A DNA stretch of 64,000 nt from Aquarana catesbeiana (Eukaryota; Chordata; Amphibia; Anura; Ranidae), in NCBI RefSeq assembly GCF_042186555.1, contig NC_133332.1:209300109-209364108 (forward strand). Direction: 5' to 3'. Position numbers and translations under genes: made by a program. The notes under the pieces were generated by a model, which made no database searches, was not told the origin of the DNA, and was given only the letters and a program-made list of their open reading frames with translations. Of this stretch, positions 44,011 to 55,457 are shown one piece after another (position 1 is the first letter of the stretch; every line of letters begins with the position of its first letter).

Positions 44011-45172
44011 TATGTAAGGAGTAGTTGGGAAAAATTGGCGCTGCCCTATTACCAATATTAAATTATTTGAGAATGTAAAAAACGTTAAATCAAGCAATAT
44101 CTAAGTGAGATATACAAATAAGAAACTGTATGCTAAAACCATACGTGAGAATGACTACGATCTATAAAAGAGCTACCATATGTGTAATGGTCAAAATAAA
44201 TGAAAATAAAAATAAAAATAAAAATAAAAAGACTATGTGTACAATCCTTGTGTGTTAGAAAAAGTGAGAGTAAGTGCCGTATATTATAAAAAAATATATA
44301 AAAATATGTAAAAAATATGTATGGAAGCAGAGGAACGGAGCAGAGGAACGCAAGCAGGATTTCGTCGGAAACATCCACCCCAAGACACCCACTCCTTCGC
44401 TCGGTACCCCTGTGGGGGTGATTGACTCTGGTGAGTGGGGGAGCACGGGGGGGAGCACTTCAAGTCACCAGCTGATATGAGCACGGAAGTCACTGTTTAT
44501 TGTCCCTGGCATCCATGAACTGCACATTGACTGGACTTTGTTCTTTATTTCTAATCCCCATAGAGACTCTCGGAGATTTTTTAACATATATGGGTATATG
44601 CTAGAGCCTTATTGATTATTTACTCACACAGTTGTTTATATAGATTTTGTTTGTATATCACATGAGTCTCACTGCGATTTAATATATGGTAGCACAGAGG
44701 TCAGTTCTACTGATCATTTTTAAACTAGCATAATATGGGAGGTCACACACATGTTACTGTATTGGTACTTAATATTAATTAGAGTTTTTTCACTATCTTT
44801 GTTGTCAGCCCCATAGGAGGCGTTACACTGTCACAATACTTTAGATCTCTGGGGTTACCACTTTCCATACATATTTTTTACATATTTTTATATATTTTTT
44901 TATAATATACGTCACTTACTCTCACTTTTTCTAACACACAAGGATTATACACATAGTCTTTTTATTTTTATTTTTATTTTCATTTATTTTGACCATTACA
45001 CATATGGTAGCTCTTTTATAGATCGTAGTCATTCTCACGTATGGTTTTAGCATACAGTTTCTTATTTGTATATCTCACTTAGATATTGCTTGATTTAACG
45101 TTTTTTACATTCTCAATTAATTTAATATTGGTAATAGGGCAGCGCCAATTTTTCCCAACTACTCCTTACATA
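44011..45172. mobile_element. Second element with ~315-bp inverted repeats
   Basis: Left arm 44011-44327 and right arm 44862-45172 are inverted copies starting 'tatgtaaggagtagttggga'. The centre is unpaired. An ~85-bp unpaired tail follows the right arm. The direct repeat AAAACTGTATTAT occurs at 44001-44013 and 45258-45270, and removal of the sequence between restores a continuous flank ('acccaaaattaaaactgtat' then 'tatattgcag'). The layout (13-bp duplication, long inverted arms, one-sided tail) parallels the element at 24386-25604, although the sequences are unrelated. Confidence 0.65.
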
Positions 45173-46389
45173 TATCAATTAGCCCCCTTAGGGAACTAAT
45201 TAGGGAAAGGCAGCAGTCCTTTTATTGTCCTGAGCGCGGATTTTTTGACCTACTTTTAAAACTGTATTATATTGCAGATTACCAATTAGATGTAGTGGCT
45301 GCATCAGCTTTCTTTTCTTTGGTTTCTTTCCCTCTGTTTTCACCTGGTGATCTGGTAAGTAACACACCTCCTGTATTAGTGAGACACGACTCTGGAGGAC
45401 TGAGAAAGGAAGGTACTGCAGCATTTTTAGTTTGAGGGGAGGGTAATGATACATGTATTAGCAGATGTAGAACCACTAACAAACTGAGGCCAAACTCCAA
45501 CTAAGACTTTATAAGCAGTTACAACAAACTGTTTTTTCCTTTTGCGATGAAGGTTTTGCATTAATAAATAAAATCTGATCATTTTAACTACTTCAGCCCC
45601 GGAAGGATTTACCCCCTTCCTGACCAGAGCACTTTTTACAATTTGGCACTGCGTCGCTTTAACTGCTAATTGCGCGGTCATGCAATGCTGTAACCAAACG
45701 AAATTTGCGTCCTTTTCTTCCCACAAATAGAGCTTTCTTTTGATGGTATTTGATCACCTCTGCCGTTTTTATTTTTTGCGCTATACACGGAAAAAGACCG
45801 AAAATTTTGAAAAAAAATGATATTTTCTACTTTTTGTTCTAAAAAAAATCCAATAAACTCAATTTTAGTCATACATTTAGGCCAAAATGTATTTGGCCAC
45901 ATGTCTTTGGTAAAAAAAATGTCAATAAGTGTATATTTATTGGTTTGCGCAAAAGTTATAGCGCCTACAAACTAGGGTACATTTTCTGGAATTTACACAG
46001 TCTTTAATTTATGACTGCCTATGTCATTTCTTGAGGTGCTAAAATGACAGGGCAGTACAAAACCCCCACAAATGACCCCATTTTGGAAAGTAGACACCCC
46101 AAGGAAATTGCTGAGAGGCATGTTGAGCCCATTGAATATTCATTTTTTTTGTCCCAAGTGATTGAATAATGAAAAAAAAAAAAATTACAAAAAGTTGTCA
46201 CTAAATGATATATTGCTCACACAGGCCATGGGCATATGTGGAATTGCACCCCAAAATACATTTAGCTGCTTCTCCTGAGTATGGGGATACCACATGTGTG
46301 GGACTTTTTGGGAGCCTAGCCGCATACGGGGCCCCGAAAACCAATCACTGCCTTCAGGATTTCTAAGGGCGTACATTTTTGATTTTACT

Positions 46390-47490
46390 CCTCACTACCT
46401 ATCACAGTTTTGAAGGCCATAAAATGCCCAGATGGCACAAACCCCCCCCAAATGACCCCATTTTGGAAAGTAGACACCCCAAGCTATTTGCTGAGAGGCA
46501 TGTTGAGTCCATGGAATATTTTATATTTTGACACAAGTTGCGGGAAAGTGACAATTTATTTATTTATTTATTTTTTTTTTTGCACAAAGTTGTCACTAAA
46601 TGATATATTGCTCACACAGGTCATGGGCATATGTGGAATTGCACCCCAAAATACATTCTGCTGCTTCTCTTGAGTACGGGGATACCACATGTGTGGGACT
46701 TTTTAGGAGCCTAGCCGCGTACGGGACCCCGAAAACCAATCACCGCCTTCAGGATTTCTAAGGGTGTACATTTTTGATTTCACTCTTCACTGCCTATCAC
46801 AGTTTCGGAGGCCATGGAATGCCCATGACCCCATTTTGGAAAGTAGACACCCCAAGCTATTTGCTGAGAGGCATGGTGAGTATTTTGCAGCTCTCATTTG
46901 TTTTTGAAAATGAAGAAAGACAAAAAAAAAAATTTTTTTTTTCTTTTTTTAATTTTCAAAACTTTGTGACAAAAAGTGAGGTCTGCAAAATACTCACTAT
47001 ACCTCTCAGCAAATAGCTTGGGGTGTCTACTTTCCAAAATGGGGTCATTTGGGGGGGGTTTGTGCCACCTGGGCATTCCATGGCCTCCGAGACTGTGATA
47101 GGCAGTGAAGAGTGAAATCAAAAATTTACGCCCTTAGAAAGCCTGAAGGCGGTGCTTGGTTTTCGGGGTCCCATACGTGGCTAGGCTCCCAAAAAGTCTC
47201 ACACATGTGGTATCCCCGTACTCAGGAGAAGCAACAGAATGTATTTTGGGGTGTAATTTCACATATTCCCATGGCATGTTTGAGCAATATATCATTTAGT
47301 GACAACTTTGTGCAAAAAAAAAAAAAATAATAATTTGTCTCTTTCCCGCAACTTGTGTCACAATATAAAATATTCCATGGACTCGACATGCCTCTCAGCA
47401 AATAGCTTGGGGTGTCTACTTTCCAAAATGGGGTCATTTGGGGGGGTTTGAACTGTCCTGGCATTTTATGCACAACATTTAGAAGCTTAT
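46390..47490. repeat. 1.1-kb palindrome inside piggyBac element
   Basis: Blocks such as 'ccccattttggaaagtagac', 'gctatttgctgagaggcat', 'taaatgatatattgctca' and 'ggggataccacatgtgtg' occur in direct order at 46420-46890 and inverted at 46985-47470, around an A/T-run centre near 46925-46950. A further direct unit lies at 46060-46400. The inverted frames explain near-identical open frames on both strands here. Confidence 0.85.
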
Positions 47491-49046
47491 GTCACACATC
47501 ACCCACTCTTCTAACCACTTGAAGACAAAGCCCTTTCTGACACTTTTTGATTACATGAAAAAATTTTTTTTTTTTTTGCAAGAAAATTACTTTGAACCCC
47601 CACACATTATATATTTTTTTAAAGCAAATGCCCTACAGATTAAAATGGTGGGTGTTTAATTTTTTTTTTTCACACAGTATTTGCGCAGCGATTTTTCAAA
47701 CGCATTTTTTGGGGAAAAAACACACTTTTTTACATTTTAATGCACTAAAACACACTATATTGCCCAAATGTTTGATGAAATAAAAAAGATGATCTTAGGC
47801 CGAGTACATGGATACCAAACATGACATGCTTTACAATTGCGCACAAACGTGCAGTGACAACAAAATAAATACATTTTTAAAAGCCTTTAAAAGCCTTTAC
47901 AGGTTACCACTTTAGATTTACAGAGGAGGTCTACTGCTAAAATTACTGCCCTCGATCTGACCGTCGCAGTGATACCTCACATGCATGGTGCAATTGCTGT
48001 TTACATTTGACGCCAGACCGACGCTTGCGTTCGCCTTAGCGCGAGAGCAGGGGGGACAGGGGTGCTTTTTTTTTTTTTTTTTTTTTTTCTTTATTATTTT
48101 TTTGCTTTTTTATCTTATTTTAAAACTGTTCCTTTCATTTTTTTTTTTAAATCATTTTTATTGTTATCTCAGGGAATGTAAATATCCCCTATGATAGCAA
48201 TAGGTAGTGACAGGTACTCTTTTTTGAAAAAATTGGGGTCTATTAGACCCTAGATTTCTCCTCTGCCCTCAAAGCATCTGACCACACCAAGATCGGTATG
48301 ATAAAATGCTTTCCCAATTTCCCAATGGCGCTATTTACATCCGGCGAAATCTAAGTCATAAAATGCTCGTAGCTTCCGGTTTCTTAGGCCATAGAGATGT
48401 TTGGAGCCACTCTGGTCTCTGATCAGCTCTATGGTCAGCTGGCTGAATCACCGGCTGCATTCTCAGGTTCCCTGTTGAGACAGGAGAGCCAGAGAAAAAC
48501 ACGGAAGACGGTGGGGGCATTCTCTCCCACTGCTTGTAAAAGCAGTCTAGAGGCTAATTAGCCGCTAGGATTGCTTCTACATGAAAGCCGACCGCTGGCT
48601 GAAAAGAATGATACCAAGATGATACCTAAACCTGCAAGCATCATTCTGGTATAACCACTCAAAGTCGTGAATGCTGTACCTGAAGACAAAAATATGGTTA
48701 ACAATAAAGCACAGTAAACGGTAAAGTATAAAAAATTGCAGACCTGAAAAGCAAACATGATAAAACATAATAACAATAAAACATTGCAGAATAGAATACA
48801 GTAAAAAAGAGCAGAACAATAGAGAGAATAGAGAAAGAGAGAATAGAGAGAGAACAATAAAACGACAACTATTATTTTTTATTTTATATTTTTGTTTGTG
48901 TTTTTTTTTTTTTTTTTTTACACTTTTTTTGTAACTGTAACTTTTATAACTGTAACCGGTTCCAGGTTCGGGTCTCTCAAAATGCGATGGCATCTTGGGA
49001 GACCCTGTGAAAGTGTGTCCTAGTCTGTGCAATGCTGTACCCTACG

Positions 49047-49434
49047 CTAATACTCAACTAGTGAATGGTAGCGTTCAAAACATTCACCAATGCAAAGACC
49101 AGGATTGTCAGGACAGGAGGGACAATAATAGTGGGTGTCACGCCTATATCCGCGCTTGCTGCAGACACAACATCTTTTTTGGGGGGGTTCGTTGGGTAGG
49201 GGTACTCGGGAGGACATAAAAATGCCTCTCATGCAGCCGACTGCATTTGGTTGGGGATGTGAATGGGGGAAGTACGGGCGCTGCAGAAGTGGTGGGTCCC
49301 CAATTAGGATTGGCGAATGCAGCAGGAAGGGCACTATGGGCATGACGGGCCTGTGTTTGTCTTCTTGGTGGCAGCGGGACACTATTTGTGCTTGCCACCT
49401 CACCAGCTTGAACTGCACTTATGGGACTCGCCAC
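49047..49434 (-). pseudogene. piggyBac transposase C-terminal zinc-binding domain
   Basis: The minus strand reads 'RLHERHFYVLPSTP' in one frame and then, after a shift in the homopolymer run at about 49174-49190, 'CCVCSKRGYRRDTHYYCPSC' followed by 'GLCIGECFERYH'. The C-x2-C...C-x2-C...C-x3-C...YH pattern is the cysteine-rich C-terminal domain of piggyBac transposases, which binds the transposon ends in the family. The catalytic DDD core upstream is replaced by tandem repeats. This is a non-functional remnant. Confidence 0.8.
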
Positions 49435-49494
49435 GTCACCAAGTGTTACTGCAGTGCGGGTTTGACTACGACCGGGGTGTACTAGGCCGCTGGC

Positions 49495-50565
49495 GCTTGC
49501 CAGTTCACCAAAACGCTACCAAAAAAACTGTTAACGATCGCAGGGATCAGGCCTGACTCTGCGAACGCTGCAGTTATGCATTTAGTGTTTTGTAAGTGAC
49601 AGTGATCGATCGATACTGCACTTGGGTGGGCTGGGCTGGGCCGGGCGGAGGGGCAAAACGCAGGTGCTAGCAGGTATCTGGGCTGATCCCGCTAACACTG
49701 CGTTTTTGGGAACCCTAAACTGCTGGGGACGCCAGTATAGATCTGATCGGATCAGATATTGATCAGTTCAGATACTATACCACTAAGGGAGGTGTACAGT
49801 GCGTGCGTGGGTGTTAGCGCTACTGGCACTAACCTGACGCTGCCTGGGGCTGGTGCTTGCCAGTTCACCAAAACGCTACAAAAAAAACTGTTAGCGATCG
49901 CAGGGATCAGGCCTGACTCTGCGAACGCTGCAGTTATGCGTTTAGTGTTTTGTAAGTGACAGTGATCGATCGATACTGCACTTGGGTGGGCTGGGCTGGG
50001 CCGGGCGGAGGGGTAAAACGCAGTTGCTAGCAGGTATCTGGGTTGATCCCGCTAACACTGCGTTTTTGGGAACCCTAAAGTGCTGGGGACGCTAGTATAG
50101 ATCTGATCGGATCAGATATTGATGCGTTCAGATACTATACCACTAAGGGAGGTGTACGGTGCGTGGGTGTTAGCGGTACTGGCGCTAACCTGACGCTGCC
50201 TGGGGCTGGTGCTTGCCATTTCACCAAAATGCTACCAAAAAAACTGTTAGCGATCGCAGGGATCAGGCCTGACTCTGCGAACGCTGCAGTTATGCGTTTA
50301 GTGTTTTGTAAGTTACAGTGATCGATCGATACTGCACTTGGGTGGGCTGGGCCGAGCTGGGCGGAGGGGCAAAACGCAGGTGCTAGCAGGTATCTGGGCT
50401 GATCCCGCTAACACTGTGTTTTTGGGAACCCTAAACTGCTGGGGACGCTAGTATAGATCTGATCGGATCAGATATTGATCTGTACAGATACTATACCACT
50501 AAGGGAGGCGTATGCTGCGTGCGTGGGTGTTAGCGGTACTGGCGCTAATCTGACGCTGCCTGGGG
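49495..50565 (+). repeat. Three ~357-bp tandem repeats
   Basis: 'ttcaccaaaacgctac' recurs at about 49504, 49864 and 50219 (spacing 360 and 355 bp), with long shared blocks such as 'cgatcgcagggatcaggcct', 'agtgatcgatcgatactgca' and 'ctgatcggatcagatattga'. The units are highly similar, so the amplification is recent. It occupies the place where the transposase core would be expected. Confidence 0.9.
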
Positions 50566-51641
50566 CGACGCATATCACCGCCGGGCGATCAGGGGGCTAA
50601 ATCTTTATTCGGTAATAAATGGCGGGTGCCCTGACACTATAAAAAATAAACAAACTAACCAGCGTCACCCGTAACGGTTATACAGTGATCAGTGGTGAAA
50701 GGGTTAACTAGGGGGCAATCAAGGGGTTAAAACATTTATTAGATAGTATATGGGGGTCCCTGTCGCTATAAAACTCTGACGGCGAACCTAAATATTTACG
50801 TCCCTAACTAGCATCACCAGCGACACTAATACAGCGATCAGAAAAATGAACGCTTAGCGACACTGGTGACGGGGGGTGATCAAGGGGTTAAAACTTTATT
50901 AGGGGGGGTTAGGGGGGTACCCTAGACCTACAGGGGGCCTAACACTCACTGCCCTGACACTGTAACTGTCACAAACTGACACCAATACAGTAATCAGAAA
51001 AAAAAAAAAAAAAAACCTGCTTGGTGTCAGTTTGTGACAGGGGGGGGGTGATTGGGGGGGGATCGGGGGGCGATCGGGGGGGGGATCGGGGTGTTTAGTG
51101 TGCCTGGCATGTTCTACTGTGTGTAGTGTGTTGGTGCACTTACATTGCAGTCTTCTCTCCTCGGCCCGGAACGGAAAATACCGAGCCGAGGAGAGATGAC
51201 ATCATTTCCTCTGCCTCTGTGTACAATACAGAGGCAGGGAAATGATCCCATTGGCTGAGAGCGATCGCGAGGGGGGGGCCACGAATGGATGGCCTCCCCC
51301 TCACCTCCGATCGCCGGGGGAGATTTGCCGACCGCCGCAGGCACCGGGGGGGGGGGGTCCGATCGGACCCCCCACCCGCGGGCAGGCAAGGACGTACATA
51401 TACGTCCTTTTGCCTGCCCGTGCCGCTCTGTCGACGTATATAGTCGTGCGGCGGTCGGCAAGTGGTTAATCACCCCTGCCAGTGTTAAGTGGCTTGTCTC
51501 ATCCATATACAGTAAACTGATACATTCTGCTGGAGAGCTTGTGCTGTGAAAAACAGAAGACTTGCTGGATAGATTACCAGATGTAAGTAAATAGAAGAAA
51601 GAAAGCCTAAAAAGGTAAACTAATGCAGCCATCACATCTAA

Positions 51642-52067
51642 TGCCATGTACACACGAGCAGAATTTCTGACAGAAAGAGTCCGATGGGAGCTTTTCATCG
51701 TATATTCCGACCGTGTGTATGCCCCATCGGACTTTTTCTGTCGACAATTCTGGCGGACTTAGATAGAGAACATGTTCTATATTTTTCCGACTGAACAAAT
51801 TACTATCAGAAAAAACGCTCGTCTTTATGCTATTCCGACGCACCAAAAACGACGCATGCTCTGAAGCAAGTACGAGACGGAAGCTATTGGCTACTGGCTA
51901 TTGAACTTCCGTTTTCTAGGCCTGTCGTACGTCACCGCGTTCTGGACGGTCGGAATTTGGTGTGACCGTGTGTATGCAAGACAGCTTGAGCGGAATTCCG
52001 TCGCAACTCCGTCGTAAAAACCTTCAGAGTTTATTCCGACGGCAAAACCGGTCGTGTGTACAGGACA
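51642..52067. mobile_element. Harbinger-like MITE, 426 bp
   Basis: Terminal repeats are 'tgccatgtacacacgagc' and, inverted, 'tgtcctgtacacacgacc', with TAA on both sides (51639-51641 and 52068-52070). It has exactly the same length as the copy at 55620-56045 and very few differences from it, so both moved fairly recently. It has no coding capacity. Confidence 0.82.
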
Positions 52068-52070
52068 TAA

Positions 52071-53692
52071 GAATTGATAATCTGCAATATAATAAATGTT
52101 TGCTGTTGGGTTTAATACGGCTGTAAATGTAATGGGCTGCAGAACAAGTATTAACTAATGGCAACCACAAAGAAGCAGGCCCATTTCTACACTCCCGCAG
52201 ATCTGGGGTTAACGAATCAGGTATTTACTATACTATTGGACATTTGCTGGCACTCTGCTGATATTCGTGTCACTAATCCACCCTGTGCCACAGAGGGGGC
52301 ATTGTCTAGATCCTGCAGAGCTGACTGATTGCAGAACGCAGATGACATAACCAAGGACATTTCCCACAATCCTTTTCACTACACCAGGCTTTGGCCTTCA
52401 TCTCGCAAGACTTTGAAGATAGCGACAGTGGTGACAGTCTGACGAGCTGGGTGCTCCACCCGGAATCTGACAAGCTGGGCACTCCATTTTGATAAGATGG
52501 CAGCTGAGTATGGCTTGGTGTGCCACCTGTCTGGGTGAGCAACTCAAAGCTCCAACATCCCATTTGCACCCAAATCCCCCCATCCCACTCTATTATGTAA
52601 GTATGGAAATTAATGACCTATAAATCCCACCTTGAGTGTCTGCCCTCTTACATGCTTGTGCTGCTGCTTCTCACACCCTACATACAGCTATATTGTATTG
52701 TTTTTTTGTTTTTTTTTTTTGCAAATTCTTTATATATATATGCAAAGTTCAGATTTAGCAACAATGCAAAGCGTACATCTGTATCATGCCATGCAATTTT
52801 GGCAGTTGTACAAGATGAGTATTCTATGAATGAAGTTAAGTATGACAAGCAAAACATAAACAGAAAAAAGGAATGTGGGACTTTAAATGAGGCAATTGAC
52901 TTGTGGAGGTAGAGTGGTTGATAAAAATGATTTATTTGTAACAATAATATAAAACAGATAAAAAAAAGTATTTCATATATCTGCACATACACATGGCATA
53001 AATGTAATAGATACATATATGTCAACTTGGCAGCACATAAGAGATAGTAAATATTAATAAAGTATAATACAGGGTATTTCCTATTAGCAGGCATTGGTAA
53101 CCCATATGCAAAAGAGCTGCTGTAAGATAGATGCACATACACAAGAGTGGTTACATACTACTCAATGAATTTTAAATGTATAAAAAATATATATGGGCCA
53201 GTGAATAGGTAGTGAGCCAGGCTTGACTGAGCACCCCATGGAAACTTGACGGGTTTCATGGCTATCTGCCATTCATCAGGAGTTGCGTACAGAAGTAAAA
53301 GATCGGCTACAACACTGTACTTAGCTGGCAACGGAGCTCTGTTCCAGAGCTGAGGAAAACACCCACATGGCATGCCTGACTGCCACAGCACATTCCACAT
53401 GTGTGGGGAGGATTTCAAGTATGGTGTTCTTATGTGTGTGTGTGTATCCAGTGAATGGGCTGTGTGTGTTGCCTCCCTGGTGTCAAACACATAGTGATGT
53501 AATGTGCCACATTTAAAGTCCCAAACTCCCCCCTCTTTACAAGCAAAACAAGTCAGACTGTGATTACTTTATTTACCGGAACATCATACTTTGATCAATT
53601 TATCTCACCAAGAAGTCTGAGAGGGATGGCAGATGTGTATACAAGAGTACAAGAACTCAGAAGTGTGTTTTTATAAATTGAAAATAGGGTAT
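52071..53692. other. No gene recognised
   Basis: Unassigned sequence with short TA/AT tracts. It includes the hammerhead-like motif at 53245-53285 and a short TG run near 53435, but no defendable exon. Confidence 0.5.
53245..53285 (-). ncRNA. Hammerhead-ribozyme-like motif 3
   Basis: On the minus strand, CTGATGA (53279-53273) is followed by a perfect stem II ATGGC-AGATA-GCCAT, then GAAA (53257-53254) and CCCGTC (53253-53248), which ends in the canonical GUC cleavage triplet. Stem I pairing is imperfect: CAACTC before the core against AAGTTT after it, with one mismatch at the base. Stem III (ACCCGU) is only partly self-complementary. It fits a decayed or dimer-dependent hammerhead. Confidence 0.4.
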
Positions 53693-53696
53693 TTAA

Positions 53697-53773
53697 CCAC
53701 TTGACCACTGAGCACGTAAACCCCCTTCCTAACCAGACTAAAGCTTGTAGGAGGTAAACTCCTCCTACAAGCT
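53697..53773. repeat. TTAA-bounded fragment with perfect hairpin
   Basis: TTAA at 53693-53696 is followed by 'ccacttgaccactgagcacg', close to the piggyBac terminus 'ccacttgccgaccag'. A second TTAA lies at 53774-53777. At 53740-53775 'aaagcttgtaggagg' faces its exact complement across six bases, a 15-bp perfect stem. This may be a piggyBac end remnant. Confidence 0.45.
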
Positions 53774-53777
53774 TTAA

Positions 53778-54117
53778 CCAGGAACTGATAGAAGTCACAA
53801 GACTGCTATATACTGCTGATGAGAAAAGGTATTTAGCAGTTTATATTTACTAAAACAAATGCATTTCCATGTTTTGTGTACTGTGGGAGAGCGGCTATAG
53901 TGAATGCAGGCTCCTGGGTTTAGTAACACTTTAAGGAAAGAGAATGCCAGTTTAGGCACAAAAGAGGCATATAAGAGAGATAAATATAGAAGTGTAAAGG
54001 AGAGGGTGAAATGTAGATAAGGGATTTAAGGAGCAGCCAAGCATCAAGGCCTTTCCTTCATCTGAGAAAGTGAAGTAATTCCAGTAGAACATATAATAGT
54101 ATATTTCATGTTCAAAC
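53778..54117. other. No gene recognised
   Basis: Unassigned AT-rich sequence between two repeats. Confidence 0.5.
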
Positions 54118-54722
54118 TTCCTCATCCATGTTTTTATTGACATTGCTTTGTGCACTGGTCAAAAGCATTTGGTGGAGGGGGGATTATGGTGTGGGGTTGT
54201 TTTTCAGGGGTTGGGCTTGGCCCCTTAGTTCCAGTGAAGGGAACTCTTAAGGCGTCAGCATACCAGGACGTTTTGGACAATTTCATGCTCCCAACTTTGT
54301 GGGAACAGTTTGGGGATGGCCCCCTTCCTATTCCAACATGACTGCACACCAGTGCACAAAGCAAGGTCCATAAAGACATGGATGAGAGAGTTTGGGGTGG
54401 AGGAATTTGACTGGCCTCAACCCGATAGAACAACTTTGGGATAAATTAGAGTGGAGACTGTGAGCCAGGCCTTCTCGTCCACACCAGTGCCTGACCTCAC
54501 AAATGCGCTTCTGAAAGACGCTTTCTGGTCAGACATTCCCACAGATAAACACGCTCCTAAACCTTGTGGATAGCCTTCCCAAAAGAGTTGAAGTTGTTAT
54601 AGCTGCAAATTGTGGGTCAACTCAATATTGAACCCTACAAACTAAGACTGGGATGCCATTAAAGTTCATGTTAATGTGCGTGTAAAGGCAGGTGTCCCAA
54701 TAGTTTTGGCAATAAAGTGTAT
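54118..54722 (+). mobile_element. Tc1-like fold-back derivative, copy 2
   Basis: 'ctcatccatgtttttattga' and 'gctttgtgcactgg' near 54122-54160 reappear inverted at 54345-54390, with a transposase fragment ('GGGIMVWGCFSGVGLGPLVP', 'LPTLWEQFGDGP') between. The right end 'ggcaataaagtgtat' is the Tc1 terminus. The junction between arm and transposase is at the same place as in copy 1 (1828-3449), which shows a shared founder. Confidence 0.75.
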
Positions 54723-54726
54723 ATTG

Positions 54727-55457
54727 TGACAAGTTGGGGAATTCTTAGCTCATTGGTAGCGCCAAACAGTGAGTTCAATCTTTGCCAGAAGTATGTTTCT
54801 GGCCTTTTCTGCCCACTTTTATTTAAAACAAAGCAAAAAGTTCACACTTGAATAGTTTCCCAGCAGGGGGTTCTCACCATCAATGCAACAAAACATTGAA
54901 TTCAGACTCGTGGCTGTGTTTGCAGCTTTACTGCTCAGGCCCCATACCTTGGTCCTCCAGGCCGTCAAACACACAACCCTAGTGCGCGTTCACAAAATGC
55001 TGTACCTTTGTCCATCTGACTGTTCCTCCTGCAGCTCCCAGCTGTTACATCCTCAAAGGCTCAGGCCTTTGTCTGTCCTGACCTGGACAGTATGGTGCAT
55101 GCTAGCACCTCACAGCTCCCTTCACACACTGAGAGAGGAGAGTGGGGGCCACTTATCTATAACTCTGGCTTTAAGGCCCCTTTCACACTTGTGCGACCTG
55201 AAAGCCCCGTGACTTTGAAGCAATGCCTGTGGAAACTTGAGGTCTATGGACCTCAAGTCGCATCAAAGTCGGACCAAAATAGTGCAGGGACTACATTGAA
55301 GTCGCTGTGACTTGAAGTCACACAGATATGAACGGTACTCATAGGAAATCATGGGGTATGACTTGTCATGCGACTTTGTAGTCCCAAGTCGTAGGACAAG
55401 TCACACAAGTGTGAAAGGGGCCTAACATAAATCCAGCACACACCTGCATCATTAGTG
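54727..55457 (+). repeat. Dispersed repeat, copy 2
   Basis: Same repeat as 28754-29290, carrying a MITE at 55175-55422. Copy 1 lacks that MITE, which confirms it is an insertion. Confidence 0.7.
55175..55422. mobile_element. MITE, GGCCCCTTTCACACTTGTG termini
   Basis: 248 bp with a perfect 19-base inverted terminal repeat 'ggcccctttcacacttgtg', flanked by TAA (55172-55174 and 55423-55425). An internal hairpin 'acttgaggtc' / 'gacctcaagt' lies near 55236. The termini resemble those of the 31042-31434 element (both contain 'tttcacac'), so they may share a mobilising transposase. Confidence 0.82.

Larger units (their letters stand above)
45588..51465 (-). mobile_element. 5.9-kb piggyBac derivative
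   Basis: TTAA flanks at 45584-45587 and 51466-51469. Ends 'ctacttcagccccgg' and 'cggtcggcaagtgg' match the MITE at 1883-2823 in inverse orientation. Near 49050-49430 the minus strand encodes the cysteine-rich C-terminus of a piggyBac transposase, which ties the TTAA family to piggyBac. The remaining body is an internal ~1.1-kb palindrome (46390-47490), homopolymer-rich DNA, three ~357-bp tandem repeats (49495-50565) and a set of hairpins near the right end (51140-51240, 51380-51420). The catalytic core is missing, so it depends on an outside transposase. Confidence 0.8.

Noticed and set aside
49135..49556. Plus-strand frames of 79-116 codons
   Set aside because: They are shadows of the minus-strand piggyBac C-terminal domain, which has clear family motifs.
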